Source of the DNA: Tetmemena sp. SeJ-2015
Lineage: Eukaryota; Ciliophora; Spirotrichea; Sporadotrichida; Oxytrichidae
NCBI GenBank assembly: GCA_027382625.1
Contig: JAJKFJ010021767.1
Coordinates: 186,001 to 250,000, forward strand
Direction of reading: 5' to 3'
DNA length: 64,000 nt
Below the pieces are notes generated by a model, which made no database searches, was not told the DNA's origin, and saw only the letters and a program-made list of their open reading frames with translations. Within the stretch, counting starts at the first letter, position 1; each line of letters opens with the position of its first letter. This document shows, one piece after another, positions 46,473-59,675 of the stretch. The position numbers were made by a program, and so were the translations under genes.

Positions 46473-49400
46473 ATGATGGATAACAGTCTCGAAGACTCGC
46501 AGCCTCAGTCACTTCATCAGCGTCGTCTGCACCACGTACCAACCTCACAACTCATTAAGAACCTCCTTGCAATTAAATTTGAGGAGATAAAGAACTCGGT
46601 CATCAAATTCCAAGAGAACCGCTACAAGTTTCTTGGTGCGGCATCTGTCTTGATGAATCTGGAGTTTCTTCTGCGTTGCTATATTTTCCCACTCTAGAAA
46701 TCAAGCTGCCTGGGGTTTAAAGCCTCGGACGAAGGTGCGGCCACTCAACTAAACAGTGCACATTAAATTGGTCTTGATCCAGTAGCATCATTCTCCTGCA
46801 TCTTGCCTAAAATGGACGAAGCTAGCTTGTCCTTTATTTCCACTCAAAGCACTCTCATTCGAATAGGGGGCTTGATCGTGCTTTATTTTTTCTCACTCAT
46901 GGTTCATCAGTATGTCAAGACCAATCTAGGTAAGAGTGAGTATATGCACACGCTTCTTGACTTTAACCTTGCAATCATGTTCCTAATAATAAATTGCTTG
47001 CTCGGCCTCTATGATTGGGATCACAAAGTGTGCCTGACTTTTGTCTTTGTGGCTCTTTTTAGTAGAGTCGAGGAGTCGAGTGACAGCGAAGAAGCTGGTA
47101 TGTAGCTATTACATCAAGAATCATTCATAGTATGATGAGTTACTATAGCTTAATAGAATTAATCAGATGTTGAGTTAATAATTAAGCCCCCGTAAGAGAA
47201 CAAGCATGCTTTCTTCTGTCAGTTTTTGAGAGTGGCCTTCATTCTGCTGTTCTTGGGACCCTCACAGCAAGTTGCAGCTCTAGGGGCATTTGCATTCATG
47301 CTGCACACATAGCAAAAGCTCAGGAAGGATCACGAGCAGATTAGATAACTCAGGTAGAGCCTAATAACAACAAAGTTATAAAGTTGCGAAGGTTATAAGC
47401 CATTGTATTTTAAAGATTGAGATGGGTAACGATATACAGAAGTGGAGGGGACTAGTTGAAAAATTCCCTAAGGACTCATCATAATCAATAAGCTATTAAA
47501 TAATATATATGTTATCAATGTAAACTTGTTCATAGTTTAAGCAGTAGTGTCTGTACTCCAATCAAATGCTGACTCAGTAACTTCAAACATACTCAGAGAA
47601 TGAGGCCGTTACCAAAGTGCTAACTGGTGCTTGAAAGGAGAACCCTATGACGAAAAGCAGCTCTTTGGCAAAAAGAGTTCTCTGAATGCTATTCCGTCTC
47701 ACATCAACACACATTTTTAAAACTAGCATCAGGCGCACTCTAACTATGGAGGCAGCTTTAATTAGGCACCCAGTGGGTTCTAAAAAAAGGATAGGGGAAG
47801 TAACGATCAGACACCAAGGTCTAGTGCAGCTGATCCCAACACGGGCGCTTTCAATGCACAGTTCAACTCTTCCTTTAACTTTCTTTAAGTTTAGAATGAA
47901 CTAATATTTTAATACTTTCACGGAAGGAAGAGTCTCAATATTTATGAGAGTTCCTTCAAGCAACGTCAAAGCAGTTACAAAATTTTAACAAAATTAATTT
48001 AAAGCAGCAGATTTTCACATTTCAACTTCATGAACGAAGCCAAAAGCAAGAGCTTGATAATTGATATTTATACATTTAAACTAAGCATGCTAAAAACTAA
48101 CGGTGTGCTGGCTGGGGCAAATGTCCTAGAACTAGGTTCACCCCAAGCCTCTAAAGTAGAGACCATTAATTTTGACCAGAGCACTCACATTAATCATCTT
48201 ATATCAATGACTTATTCATTTGTGATGAAAATTTAAGGAATCTTGAGTACTCCTAGAGCGATCCGACAATCGACTACTCTAAAGCATTTATCCAACTTTA
48301 TCGAATAGTTTTCCTTATAGATGAAGAATTAATTTAAACTACAGTAGGCCTTCAGTAGATACAACTAACCAATCTATTTCTCAAAGCAGGCAATTAAGAA
48401 GCGACCGAGTCGCACTAACAGCTATGTGGAAGCCCAAACTTAGGCCAACATCAGACTTCACTCGCCCTTCACCTTCAAAATATGAACAGCCACTCAAATG
48501 CAAACCTCCTGGGTAGCAATAACGTAGGGACCAATAATTTCATACTAGGTGGCATCTTCTCCAATAATCCAAACACTAATATATTGAGAGAGTATAACTT
48601 CATCATATCTTTGAATAAACAGCATGGGCATAGGATTAGTAGGCACTTAAAACTACTCCAACAATTAAAGGAAGCTATCAAACGGGGATAGCTTCTCAGC
48701 CTCTTAAAGCTTTATAGGCGAGTTAGTTATATATAGATGCCTTGCATTATTAAATTGAGTTCCAGTAGATTGAGAAAAAGGACTTTGAGATTCAGACATC
48801 TATGATTCAGTGGGGAGATGAGGACACATTCTCCTTGTGGTCAAAGATGTAACGGAGACCAAAAATTTCTCAAAAGTAAAACTGCAAAACAAGTACAAGT
48901 CGATGGCACTCTGCACGCTCTCTCATGAGCTTAGAACACCGTTCACAGTAAGCAAAATTATCCTTCTCTTTAATTTGCGTTTAGACATTTTGGAGTCTTT
49001 GAATAACATCCAAGAGTTCATTGACTATTAGGACATGTGTCAGCTCATGTACTACAAAATTGCAAACAGCAGCGCTATAATCCTCTTCCATAAGATCAAT
49101 GACTTGCTCGTAATAGCTTTTCTCATCTTAACTAATCCCCTTTTTAGGATTACTCTCTGTTAGAGCAGCACAAGTTGCAAACTGAGAACTGTCAGTTCAA
49201 GCTTTGGGAGTGCATAAACTAGGTGATCGAGGCTTTTGAGTATTAAGGCGCGGCTCAAGCAACTCAACTTCCAAATCTATTTCGATGTGAGCCTCCCTCA
49301 GACTATCACCTCCGATCCAAACCGCATCAAGCAGATCCTATTCAACTTGATCTCCAACGCTATCAAATTCACTGAAACTGGCTTTGTAAAGATCATAGTA

Positions 49401-52400
49401 TATTGCGAGCAAGCACAAGGCAAAGAGCAATCGCCGTCACAACATAGTCTGTATCGAAGTGGAGGACACGGGAGTGGGAATTCGAAGACAGGAGATTCCC
49501 TATCTCTACGAGCTTTTTGGAATCAATAAGATCAACAAGGAGAAAAAGAATGTTGGCTTGGGGCTCAGTATATCTTACCTATTGAGTAAGAAACTTGGCA
49601 AGGCTCTCAAGGTTGATTCAGTTTATGGACAAGGCTCTATAAAGTATATTCTCAAATGCTGCATATAGTGTTGTGTACAATTTAGTTTAATAGGCTTCAA
49701 AGTGAAGGACCGAACTGTGCCACCTCCCCCTGTGGCCAAACCAGATAATAGCTTCGACTTAAAACAACGATAAATTATGATAATTTTTTAGGATGAAATA
49801 TTTTGAGACTTCAACTTAGACATGTCTTAAATAGAGGAAAATAAGAGCGAGGACACTGAGGAAGAGATATCCCCAACCGATAAGTTACTAAGTACAGGTG
49901 CTCCTCTGAGAAAAAGGCATGCTCTTATATCCCATAATTGCATTTTTCAAGTTCATACAGAGAGAACAGCAACAATATTTTTGGAAGTCACGACAGGCCC
50001 TTCAGGAATTTCAGTCACCAACGTCAAGCTTATTTAGAAAAATGCCTTCTTGATTATGATTGTTTGAATTGTAGCAGAGAATTAAAACAGCAATGACTAG
50101 TTGAACGAGTACAGCTGCATCTTATTTGAGTGCATTAAAACCAACTAGATTGAGAAAGTGCTGTTCAAGAACATAAGGACGATTGAGGTGATGAACCGCA
50201 TCTCAGTGGGCCCTCTCTCTGATATCAGCAAAGCCATTCGAGAGTACTTCACTATTTCCCTGAAGGATATGGGCGATAATTTCCTCTCCTAGTTCATATT
50301 ATAATTAAGTGGAGGAGTAATTAGTGGTTAGAAAACTCATTTATCGGGGAAATTCAATAAAATATAATAAATCCGTTTAATTTGAAGTTAGAATTATAAA
50401 TATAAATATATCTTCTCATATTAGAAAGTGCATTAAATTTTTAATAAATCATATTCTTTTAAATGGGAGCTTGTTTAAATATAGATCATATCTGAGATTA
50501 AATTAAATTGCACTCATTTCTTCTTTACTGAGTAGGATAATAAAGAAGAAGCGAATTTTCTATGACATTCAGGCAAGATAAAAGATCAGTCAGCAAGAAT
50601 TAATATAGCTACTGGTAATATTTATATATATATATCTACTCCTCTTTTATTATGCCAAAGGATCTTAAATTCTAATCATATCTCATCTGTATTAGATTTT
50701 TTATTAATAAAATCATACTCAACCAAGGAGACCCTGTTCAGAAATCTGGCTCTGTAAACACCAAGCAAAGTCTCAACCTAGACCAGTCTTAGAAGAGCAA
50801 TGGTGGTGGAGGTGGCAGAACTTAAACCCATGCTAATTATTTTATTAAGAAAACATTTTTGTAATCTTAAATTAGAAATTAGGTTTACTTCAACTTCTAG
50901 GCTTATAACTCAATTGCTGAAACCTTCTAAAAACTGCAGTCAAAGCCCCAAATCCCCCAGCCATAGAAGATAAATTTTATGTTTATTTGCATTACAATGT
51001 GAAATTGAAAGAGAGGAAGAACTTCAAAGCATACCTAGAATGGGGCTGCTCCTAGCTAAGAGTTCAAGCGCGACAGTTCACTCGAGCTTTCTCGAGATCT
51101 TATGGAGTCATCTCATTTTTATACTCATGATCATCATAACTATCATCTTTGATTATTTTTCATCTGAAGAGCCTGCCAGAAAGAACAAAAGGAAATTGAC
51201 TGCTAAAAAAAAGAAATCGCTTAAAAACATTAGTTCATATGATTAAGACTGCTTCAGGCCACCCCATATTGTAAGTTTCAAAGGAAGATTCAAACAACTT
51301 GCCATTTACTCCAGAGCACTAAGACTCAACCAAGCAAATCACAAAATATTCCTTGCATTGATTATTAATACTTCCACTATTTATTTATAAATGTCCTATG
51401 GGCGCTCTAATTCACTTGTGCCTACAAGGAAGATGAAGACCGAAATTAGAGAGAGCAAGTTGGAAGTACAAGACGGGAGTCAACCCAATAATCTTGACCT
51501 AATTAATGTTGCAAGCCACTATTCTAGACGAGGAACATCACAATAGAAAAGAAAGAAGCTCTTCAATGCAGCTAAAAATACTAAGGAATTGCCAAGCCAT
51601 TTGAACGGCAACGTCGTAGTCTCTCAACATAAGTTTTTTAGATTATAGTAAATCTATATCTCTGATAAGGAGCTCATGAGCTCAAACTTCCTATCGGGAA
51701 AGATTAAACTCCTATCTCCAAGGAAAAGAAATCCAGCGGATTCCTCTGTCTCAAGTAAAAACACGAAGGGAGGTCTGAGGAATAACCTATAGTAGTTTGG
51801 AAAAAAGAAAAGTGTCAGGTAGATGTATCCTATTTTTATAAAGAATTAAAAATCTTTTCATAGAAATAAACCTAAGATAGATTAAAAGGTTTTGAGAGAT
51901 CAGATCATCAACCATAAAGGAATAGCTGGATCTCATAAGATGGACATCACAGCCATGTTTGGCTTTAGAGACCCTCACTATCAGATAAACTCATCCTCTG
52001 GCATGAACTATCTTCAGCAGTCAACTACAAACAATTTATCAAAGGGCAACTTCCGCTCTCAGTACGAGGATGTTCGCTCTCCAGAGTAAATGACCCAGAA
52101 CAACCATCTCTCTCTTATGGCCTATTAAAACAATGACCCCGTCTCTATCTCATTCATTCATAGAGAGGGCGGAAACTACAGCCAGATGTTCTAGCCAATA
52201 GCTACTGATAGCAGAGAAAATCAGCTTGCTCCTCCTCAAAGTATGTAATAAGCCAGCAGGTATTTGGAATAGGGCTGGGGTGGGAGCGGGGCCAAGTCCA
52301 GGTATCAATAACCTCAACTAGAACCAAACTTACAAACTGACACTGAATGCTTGGTCACTGAATTCAATGAAGACGAAAAAATTATGAAGAACGAGAGAAT

Positions 52401-54318
52401 CGGGATGTTAGATGACAGGGGTATAGAGAAGGGGTCTAAGAATTAGCTTACGAAGCTCACTCGCAAACTTTTTTTAAATTCTCATTTGGATTTGTTGATG
52501 AGGTTTGAACTTGGAGCCTTTGACACTTTATTCTTCAACCATTCCTAAAACATCAACGCACAAGATTCGAGGATGATCACTCAGAAGATTAACATTGAAA
52601 TGCCTATAATCATCACACCGGCTGTAGATGATGTGCCTCAAGATCCCAGTTCTTACACCAACAACCTGAATAACATGATGAGTACGATAAATTAAGGTAA
52701 CAAGAACCTAAGGACACCTTCTTCTGACTAGTCTAATAACATTATGAATATAGGCTCTGGCGGGTAAATAGCAAGTGCCTCAAATGCCCAGATGCTTTTA
52801 TCATCAAACAGGCATATCTATAGCAACGGCCAATTTGATTCTAGTAACTCGACACCTCTACAAAGAAACGGCCTCAGTAACAATACTTCAAACAGCGTGA
52901 TACCACTTTAAGGTTAAAATCAAGACAACAGTGGGAATGGAGGAGCTAATTCAAACAACCCTTCTTAAAAATCGGCAGCTTCAGCCTCTCTTAGGTGCTA
53001 GTAATATGTATCCCTCGCAGATTCTCTCCCCGAATTTCAAAGCTGATAATACTCTAACTGGCGGTAATCTTTTTACTCTGTAACCTCCAGCTGCTCCTGC
53101 CCCACCTTAATAAGACTTCTTGAGAGTGAGAGTGGACCAGCAGCTAATGGATTCCTTTAGAGTGCAATCCTTCAACCAAAATAATTCCAGCTTGCTCAAA
53201 TCTACTCAGACTGGATTTACATTTACACCCTCTATTAGTTAGTTGTGTTAATAATTGTTGGATAGTTCAGCCAAAATCAGTAGCCTTAAATTTTAGAGGG
53301 GAACTTATCAAATGCGTATCTTGGCAGAGATAACAACCTGAAGCCTGAAATTTTCAGAAGCATTAGAGCAGGCAACTTAAACGAAGACTCTCCCACTACC
53401 ACCAAGATTCAGAAGATGATAGCGATCGAAGAGGGCTCAAAGAGAAACCAAGAATCCAAGTAGATGAATTCCTTATTAGCACCTTAAGTTAACAATCAAA
53501 GACCATTCATCGATTTTATTACAGTTCTTTTGATTTAGTTTTTTTATTTACCACCTATGTTAACAATTGAGGAACTTGAGAATTTACAAAAGCAGCAGAT
53601 GAAGGAGATGGTGATAAGTTTCGCTCTGCAAATAAGAGAGCAAAGAAGTGATTGTGACTGCCCCAGTATCCTGATCGCTGAGGACGATGAGTTTATCAAA
53701 GTGATAACTAAGACTATGCTAATGAGTGTGAAGTTCCAGGTACATGATGTTGGCAACGGCTAATAGGCAGTAGATGCGATCGAAGAATAGGAGATGAAGT
53801 GTGATAAGTGCAGAGGCTTTTTGATAGTTCTGATGGACTATGACATGCCGATACTCAATGGAGTGGAGGTAAGTACTGCTCCTATTATAATATAATATTT
53901 ATTCATAATTATTAATATAGGCGACTAAGAAAATCAAACAAATGGCCGATGAGGGTAAAATCGTAGATGTGCCCATCATCGCAGTGAGTGCCTTTGTGGC
54001 AAGTTAAGAAATCGATCGCTGCCTCAACAGTGGCATGAGCGATTACAGTAAGCTCATTTTTATCAACTCATTACTATTCTATAGTTTCGAAGCCATTTAA
54101 TCAGTAAAGACTGTTTAGTGTTTAACTATTTAAGCTTTTAGAATATTGAGATATTTATTACGGTTAGTGTATTGTTAAGATGGATGCCCTTGAAACTCTC
54201 AGACATGCTTGAGGGTGACGAGGGTTTTGATAAATAAGACTCTGAGGAGGATGAAGAAATCGAGGACTCTTGCTCCTCAGAGAACGAGGCCTCTGAATCC
54301 CCCCTCAAAAACTAATGA
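46473..54318 (+). CDS. Hybrid histidine kinase 1 (membrane sensor, HisKA, HATPase, receiver)
   Basis: The protein starts MMDNSLEDSQPQSLHQRRLH. An N-terminal sensor has several hydrophobic segments (LIVLYFFSLMVHQYV; FNLAIMFLIINCLLGLYDW; VAFILLFLGPSQQVAALGAF). HisKA follows with the H-box LCTLSHELRTPF (about 48918-48950). HATPase has N-box DPNRIKQILFNLISNAIKFT (about 49317), G1 VEDTGVGI and G2 NVGLGLSISYLLSKKLG. A long Q/N/S-rich linker runs from 50.5 to 53.5 kb. The receiver domain has acidic pair ILIAEDDE, phospho-acceptor Asp in VLMDYDMP, AVSAF and lysine in VSKPFNQ. The tail is acidic and ends in TGA. Introns follow RTPFT and INDLL. Two in-frame TGAs near 49804 and 50065, and an AT-rich gap at 50340-50520, leave open whether this is one gene or two. 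Confidence 0.75.
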
Positions 54319-54527
54319 GCGGAGAGAAGAGTTTATAGATATGTATATGCCTCATCTTAACTAATAATAAAAATACACATATAACGATTAAGGTCACAAT
54401 GGAAATGACTGTTATGGCTTTAACATTCTTTATTTTATAATTACAAATTAGTTACTCCATTTCTACTTCCTCAATTAAGAATATTTCATAAATTAGGTGT
54501 CACTTCAAAGTAAAATGACATTAAGAT

Positions 54528-56844
54528 TCAAAACTAAAAGGCTTTAATGTACTTTGAATAGACTCCACTCCTCAAATTAACTTTGAGCATTAAATCGCTT
54601 GTGGAGGCATTTTATTTAGAAAATTTCTTGATCTTTTTCAAATTAGTCACGTTCTGCAGCCTTACTTAGTCGTCAGTGACTCTCTCCCTTAAGAAGCTTC
54701 TCAGCTCTTAATAATTCTCTTCTTCCTCTTCTATTTTATTCTCCTGATAGGAATCTCTGTTGTTCTAAGCGAAGTAGATCCTCGTTTCATCACTCGGGTT
54801 CGGATCTACTACCTACACTCCTTGCATGTGAGAGTTAATTTCGATGTTGAATGACCTCAGGTCTATTATCTAGTTTTCCTTTTCCATGAAGGTTCCAGAG
54901 TGAAGGCTAAATTATAAAATTGGTGTTAATGGTTGAAATAAGTTTTTCTAACAAGTTCCATTTAAAGGCTGATATTCTCAAAACTTTATTTAGACTCGTC
55001 AAAGCCTTGAATAACTAGGCTGTCTCTAGTTTCTAGGTACTTGGGCTCTTCTTGCTAAAAGCTTCTCTCGCTGTCTAAAAGGATATTGCTCTCCCTATAC
55101 CCACTGGATATTATAAAGTTTTAGATTCTACTTATATTGATAATAGATATAGATCGCTATTTCTTTCTCTGCTCGAGACTTCTTTGCTCGTCTTCCATTA
55201 GCTCTCACCTCAGCAAATCGTAACCATCACCCATCTTAAACTCATTAACTCTCCCGCTATCTCAAAAAAATACATAAGCATACTTAATTCTTATCCTCGC
55301 CCCTCATATTCCTTTAGGCCTAACGCTAGATCACAAAAGCTCTCTCTTTCTCAGTTCTCTGAGAATAAGCTAAGTTTGAGTATCTAGAGGAGTCAGCACT
55401 ATCCTCAAAAGTGAGCTTAACTGCTCTTGGGTCACTTAGCTAGAGTGCTTTTTGCTCTGAGGTTGGATCTAGAATCGCTAGACTAGCTTTAAGGCTGGGT
55501 GGCTCGACATATTAAGGTTGAATCGCTTGCAAGTTTTAACCCTGAGTAACGACCTTAGTATTTTTCAAGCCAAAATCCCTTTCATAATTATTCTTCAGCT
55601 TGTCTAGATTAGCTTATGGAAGGTAGTTTGCATTCTCAATCTTTCTCTCGCCTTCACTTTACTCAACTTGCATCTATTCAGACAGCTTCTACTACTACTG
55701 CTATTTTTTAAGTTGATCTTGCATTAGGAAATAGTTCTAATTGTTCGACACAGTGTCAGTTATCAGCTTTACTTGACCTTCTGAAACTTAGACATTGGAG
55801 ATTCTTTCAAAGTCAGCCTTTTTAAAGTTGAGATTAGACACTGAGGCTCGCATTTGACCTTGGATAGTGGGAATCTATTTCCCTTGCAAAGAGCTTTTAA
55901 GCTGTTCTGTCTGCTCTTGCAACCTCCTTGTCTCTTAACGCTAGACCTGATCTTTCTAGATGAAAACATTTTGTTAAAGTGGTTAAAAATAAGAGATTCA
56001 AGATGAGGTTAAAACTTATTAGGTTGGAACTCTTCCTCTTCTAGAACGTAGGAATTCCTAGCCTCTTTTCCTCCTAGGGATTTATTGCTCTAGGATTTTT
56101 AGAGAAGCCAGTCTTTAGATTAGAGAAGATCCCCTCCCCCAGCGTAAGATTTCCTTGACAAAGCCATCGCTCCATTAAGACCAAGATTATCTTTCTCAGA
56201 CGCTAATTTTTGTGCAAGATCATTTTCTAAAGTCAAGTTTGAAGAGCTGTTGCGCTTGTTCTTCGAGTTCTATTAGTCTAGCCAAGTAGGGTTTTCAATT
56301 TTGCGGATAATTCTTGCAGGTTGAGCCTAAAACTCAGAGTTTAAGTATGTTTTTTTTTCTTTATAACGATTAAAGTTGCTTACAGTGGTGTTAATTTAAT
56401 TATCTTATGACTTCAAATTACTGAAGATTACTTTAATAAAGAACGGCATTAAAATTAAGATCTTTGAATTCTGCTGCTGCGTTTACACTCCAAGCTTGGA
56501 TATCCTTTCTTGGAACTGAGACTGAAACTGGTTGGTTGGAGTCTGCGCTGACTACTTGCTTTATTAGCTCTTTGCATCTATCTCACTCTGTATTTCAAGC
56601 ATCTTTTATGCCCTCATGCTCTATAAAATATTCTTAAGTCAAGAGAATAATCCATAATGGATTCTTAGAATAAAAATAGTAAACAAGCCTACTTTTCTGG
56701 ACTCAAACATGCTTTTGAGGTCAGAGATAGATTAGGGTTTGGCCTCGGACTCGACTATGGATTTTTTATCAGACTAAAGATTGGGTTCCACATAAATTAG
56801 CTGCTTACTTGACTAGCCTATTATGAATTTTACTATTCTAGCAT
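54528..56844 (-). CDS. Coiled-coil, Q/K/E-rich unknown protein
   Basis: The minus-strand frame starts near MLEQQNSQQASQ. It contains LIYVEPNLQSDKKSIVESEA, LTLENDLAQKLASEKDNLGL, VQRQETRRLQEQTEQLKSSL, YFLMQDQLKKQQQQQKLSEQ, LQAIQPQYVEPPSLKASLAI, MEDEQRSLEQRKKQRSISI and ELRSFLRERVTDDQVRLQN, ending SGVYSKYIKAFQF-TGA. Much of it is predicted coiled coil or disordered. AT-rich gaps of 40-100 bp near 54910-54960, 55270-55310, 55970-56010 and 56630-56690 are introns or IESs. It lies tail-to-tail with hybrid kinase 1, with a 210-bp spacer. Family unknown. Confidence 0.5.
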
Positions 56845-57434
56845 TTTATGAAGATTATAATTGCATTAAAAATTTCAGGAATGAAAATATTTGGCGAGGC
56901 ATTACCCCTCAATATATAAACTAAATTCTAGTTATAAAAATTCATTATAAAATAGTCTCAATTTGTGCAAATTTTTTTAATAAATAATCTCTCTTTTTTA
57001 ACACATCACCATCGATTTTCCTATCTTAAAAATATTAAATGAATCTAAAAAGAAAATGTGGATATATTTGCATAAAAAGTAATTAAATCTAGGGCTTATA
57101 TTGAAAAGTAGTTTCGATTATCTGTGATTGCTCTCATAAAAATGAAAATTAGAGCACCTTATGTCTCCACGAGAAACATTATTTTCCACCTTGAACCAAT
57201 AATAAATAATTTCAAAGCTATAAATTACCGCTAAAAAAAAGAAAGAGTTTAATCACCCAAGAATTATAATAATTTTGGATTTACTTTAGACAAATGGATT
57301 TACTTAAAAAATTTATAGCTTGAAACAAATCAAACTTTATAATTATAATAATCTCTGAAGGATTATAATACCGGCTCAAATTATAAATCTTTAACACCGA
57401 TTTTTTTCATGTGAACACATTTGGAATATTACAG
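56845..57434. other. AT-rich intergenic region (590 bp)
   Basis: Very AT-rich region between divergent genes. Only short frames and no repeat units could be seen. Probably promoters plus a possible chromosome breakage or germline-limited spacer. Confidence 0.4.
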
Positions 57435-59174
57435 ATGAGGATTCTATTAATTTTTATTTTTTTGGGAAAAATATATGCTGGGGAGAATTTATTACTTTAG
57501 TTTAAATGGAAGGTACATCAATCGATATGATTTTTTTCAAAAAATTCAAATCAATTATTGTTAATAAAAATTTACTCTCAGAATTGCCAAAAAAGTTCTT
57601 TTGAAAATTACTTGTAATGATGATGAAAAAGAATCTGTTTAGATAATTTAAGGTGATTCATCATTTATCTCTTTTAAAGTATATTTTGAAATATAAATTA
57701 CATTGTTGCCTGATTAAGTTTCCATTATAATTAAAAATGAAAATTAAGCCAACATGGTAAGTTGATCTTAAATAAGGAAAGTTTGATAGATCAATAATCC
57801 ATACTACTATATTTAGTTTAGACGTGATCATTTATTCAGCATCTCTCTATGCTTTGGGTGAAGTCTCAAAGGGCTGGTTTGATCTTTAGTACGTGCTACT
57901 CTCATTTTATTGCTTCCCTCCCTTATCTAAGATTCATGTTCTGATCACTTTATAGAGAATGCGCGAAGCCCCTAAATCTATGGCTTCTAGTTTCTTCACT
58001 CTCTCTTATAGTGTTTCGAGCCATGCACTTCTTAGGGCAGTATATTTAAAAACAGACTACGAAAGATAGCTTGACTCTCCTACTTTTGAAAGAGCATATG
58101 AGTAGTTGAATAATAGTAAGGAATCAAGGGGTGAGAGAATCAAGAGTGTCAAACTCAGACGCATCAGTTTCTTACTGGTATGGATTATTTATCCTTTCTT
58201 TTGTGCTTGGAATTTATAATCTCGCTCTTTAAATAAACAAAATATATTTGGACCACAGTCGGAACCTCTTGGTTTGTCTAATCTTCAAAAGAAACCCCTT
58301 AATGTGTAAGTTCATTAACACTTATCTATTTTCACTTTAAAGTCCCTCCTACTCGCTTTCTATATTTTAGCTCTTAAATTCTCTTTTGTAGTTCAAAGAT
58401 ATCGAGCAGTATTCATTCTTGATATTCTGGCTAATAGAGAGCTATCTGCTTTCCCTTTGCTATCTCTTGCTGTTGCTGGTTTTGTATTGCTCCTAGTAGA
58501 AAGGACAAGGAGATGCAGCACACTATCCTTCAGATGCTTAGGAATACCAATATGGGCAATAGTGAAATTGATAATGAACTACTGGAGAATGCGCGTGCAA
58601 ATATTCAAGAAGAAAGTTAGAGGAAGGAAGTCACCATTAAGACGCTTAACTAGTACGGCTTGTTCAATCTTCAAAGGGGGATTCATCAAGCTGAATTTAA
58701 AAGGATCAAACTTGTTCTTAAAGTGTTAATGCGTATAAGCATATGTAAATAATTGTTCTCTACTAAGCTTATCATGACTCAATTGGCTTTAGCAGATGCA
58801 GTATTTGCTTGAAGGACTTTTAGGATTAGAAAAGAGTGAAGTAGTTCCCCTACTGCGAGCACTTGTTTCACATAAACTGCTTAGATCTGTGGATGAATAT
58901 CGAGGCCAATTGTCCAAACTGTCTGATTTAGTATCATAATGCAGTCTCACAGGAGTATGATCTGGCCTGTCTTGTTATAAAAGCACAGCTTTAAAATCAA
59001 GATATAGAAAGGGGAAGCAGTGGATCGGATAGCAGAGTTACATACAACAAGCACTATCAGATCATACCTAAGTCACAGCTTTTGCAACCTCCTATGTCTC
59101 GCATGAATCTTAATGGAAATGGTCCTGGAGGAGTTATGCTCAACACACCGAGGCCTTAGCAAATTTAATTATGA
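57435..59174 (+). CDS. Membrane RING-H2 E3 ubiquitin ligase-like protein
   Basis: The ATG gives a signal peptide, MRILLIFIFLGKIYAGENLL. An AT-rich lumenal segment follows (FTLRIAKKVLLKITCNDDEK; QIIQGDSSFISFKVYFEIQI), reached after a one-base shift near 57504. Several hydrophobic segments come next, e.g. YVLLSFYCFPPLSKIHVLIT, RRISFLLVW and FLIFWLIESYLLSLCYLLLL, then a cytosolic helical linker. The C-terminal RING-H2 finger (about 58797-58925) has all eight ligands: CSICLKDF, YCEHLFHINC, CPNC. It ends at TGA after TPRPQQIQL. RING-H2 proteins with a signal peptide and membrane spans act as E3 ubiquitin ligases at endomembranes. The link between the AT-rich N-terminal part and the rest depends on an intron near 57757-57825. 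Confidence 0.7.
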
Positions 59175-59675
59175 TGATTTATCATTTAATTAGAGATTTT
59201 AAATGCAAAGATTCAACGTAAATAACTAAATGCAAGTACTTGCAGAGCCTCTCCTTTAGTAATCATAATGATTATATAAAATAAATGGGTGAAGTTATTC
59301 TATCGTAAGTTTTCAAGCAATAAAGTTTACAGTGTTATCTTAAACTCTTACTTTGATCACTAGGAATTATTTTTCTCAAGTACTCTTCTTTTTAGATATT
59401 AAAATTTGATATTTGAGTCAAATAAATCTAGTGAGTTGTTTTAAAAGGCAGAAGTGGTATAACTTTTAATGAAATAAATTGAGAACTTGAGTAACAGTCC
59501 TTATTTAAATAAGATAACGAGCCTTTAATTACTTAGTACCTAGTCTAACTAATTTGAGAGATAAATAAAACGAGGAGCAGCTAACTCCAACTATTTACCT
59601 CAAACTCCTTCTTCAATTTAGCATTCTGTATAATTTTCCTAGTTTATTTTATCCGGTGTAGTCTCATAAATCAGC
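59175..59675. other. AT-rich region between convergent genes
   Basis: About 500 bp without a credible frame on either strand. It contains no obvious repeat or RNA gene. Confidence 0.45.
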
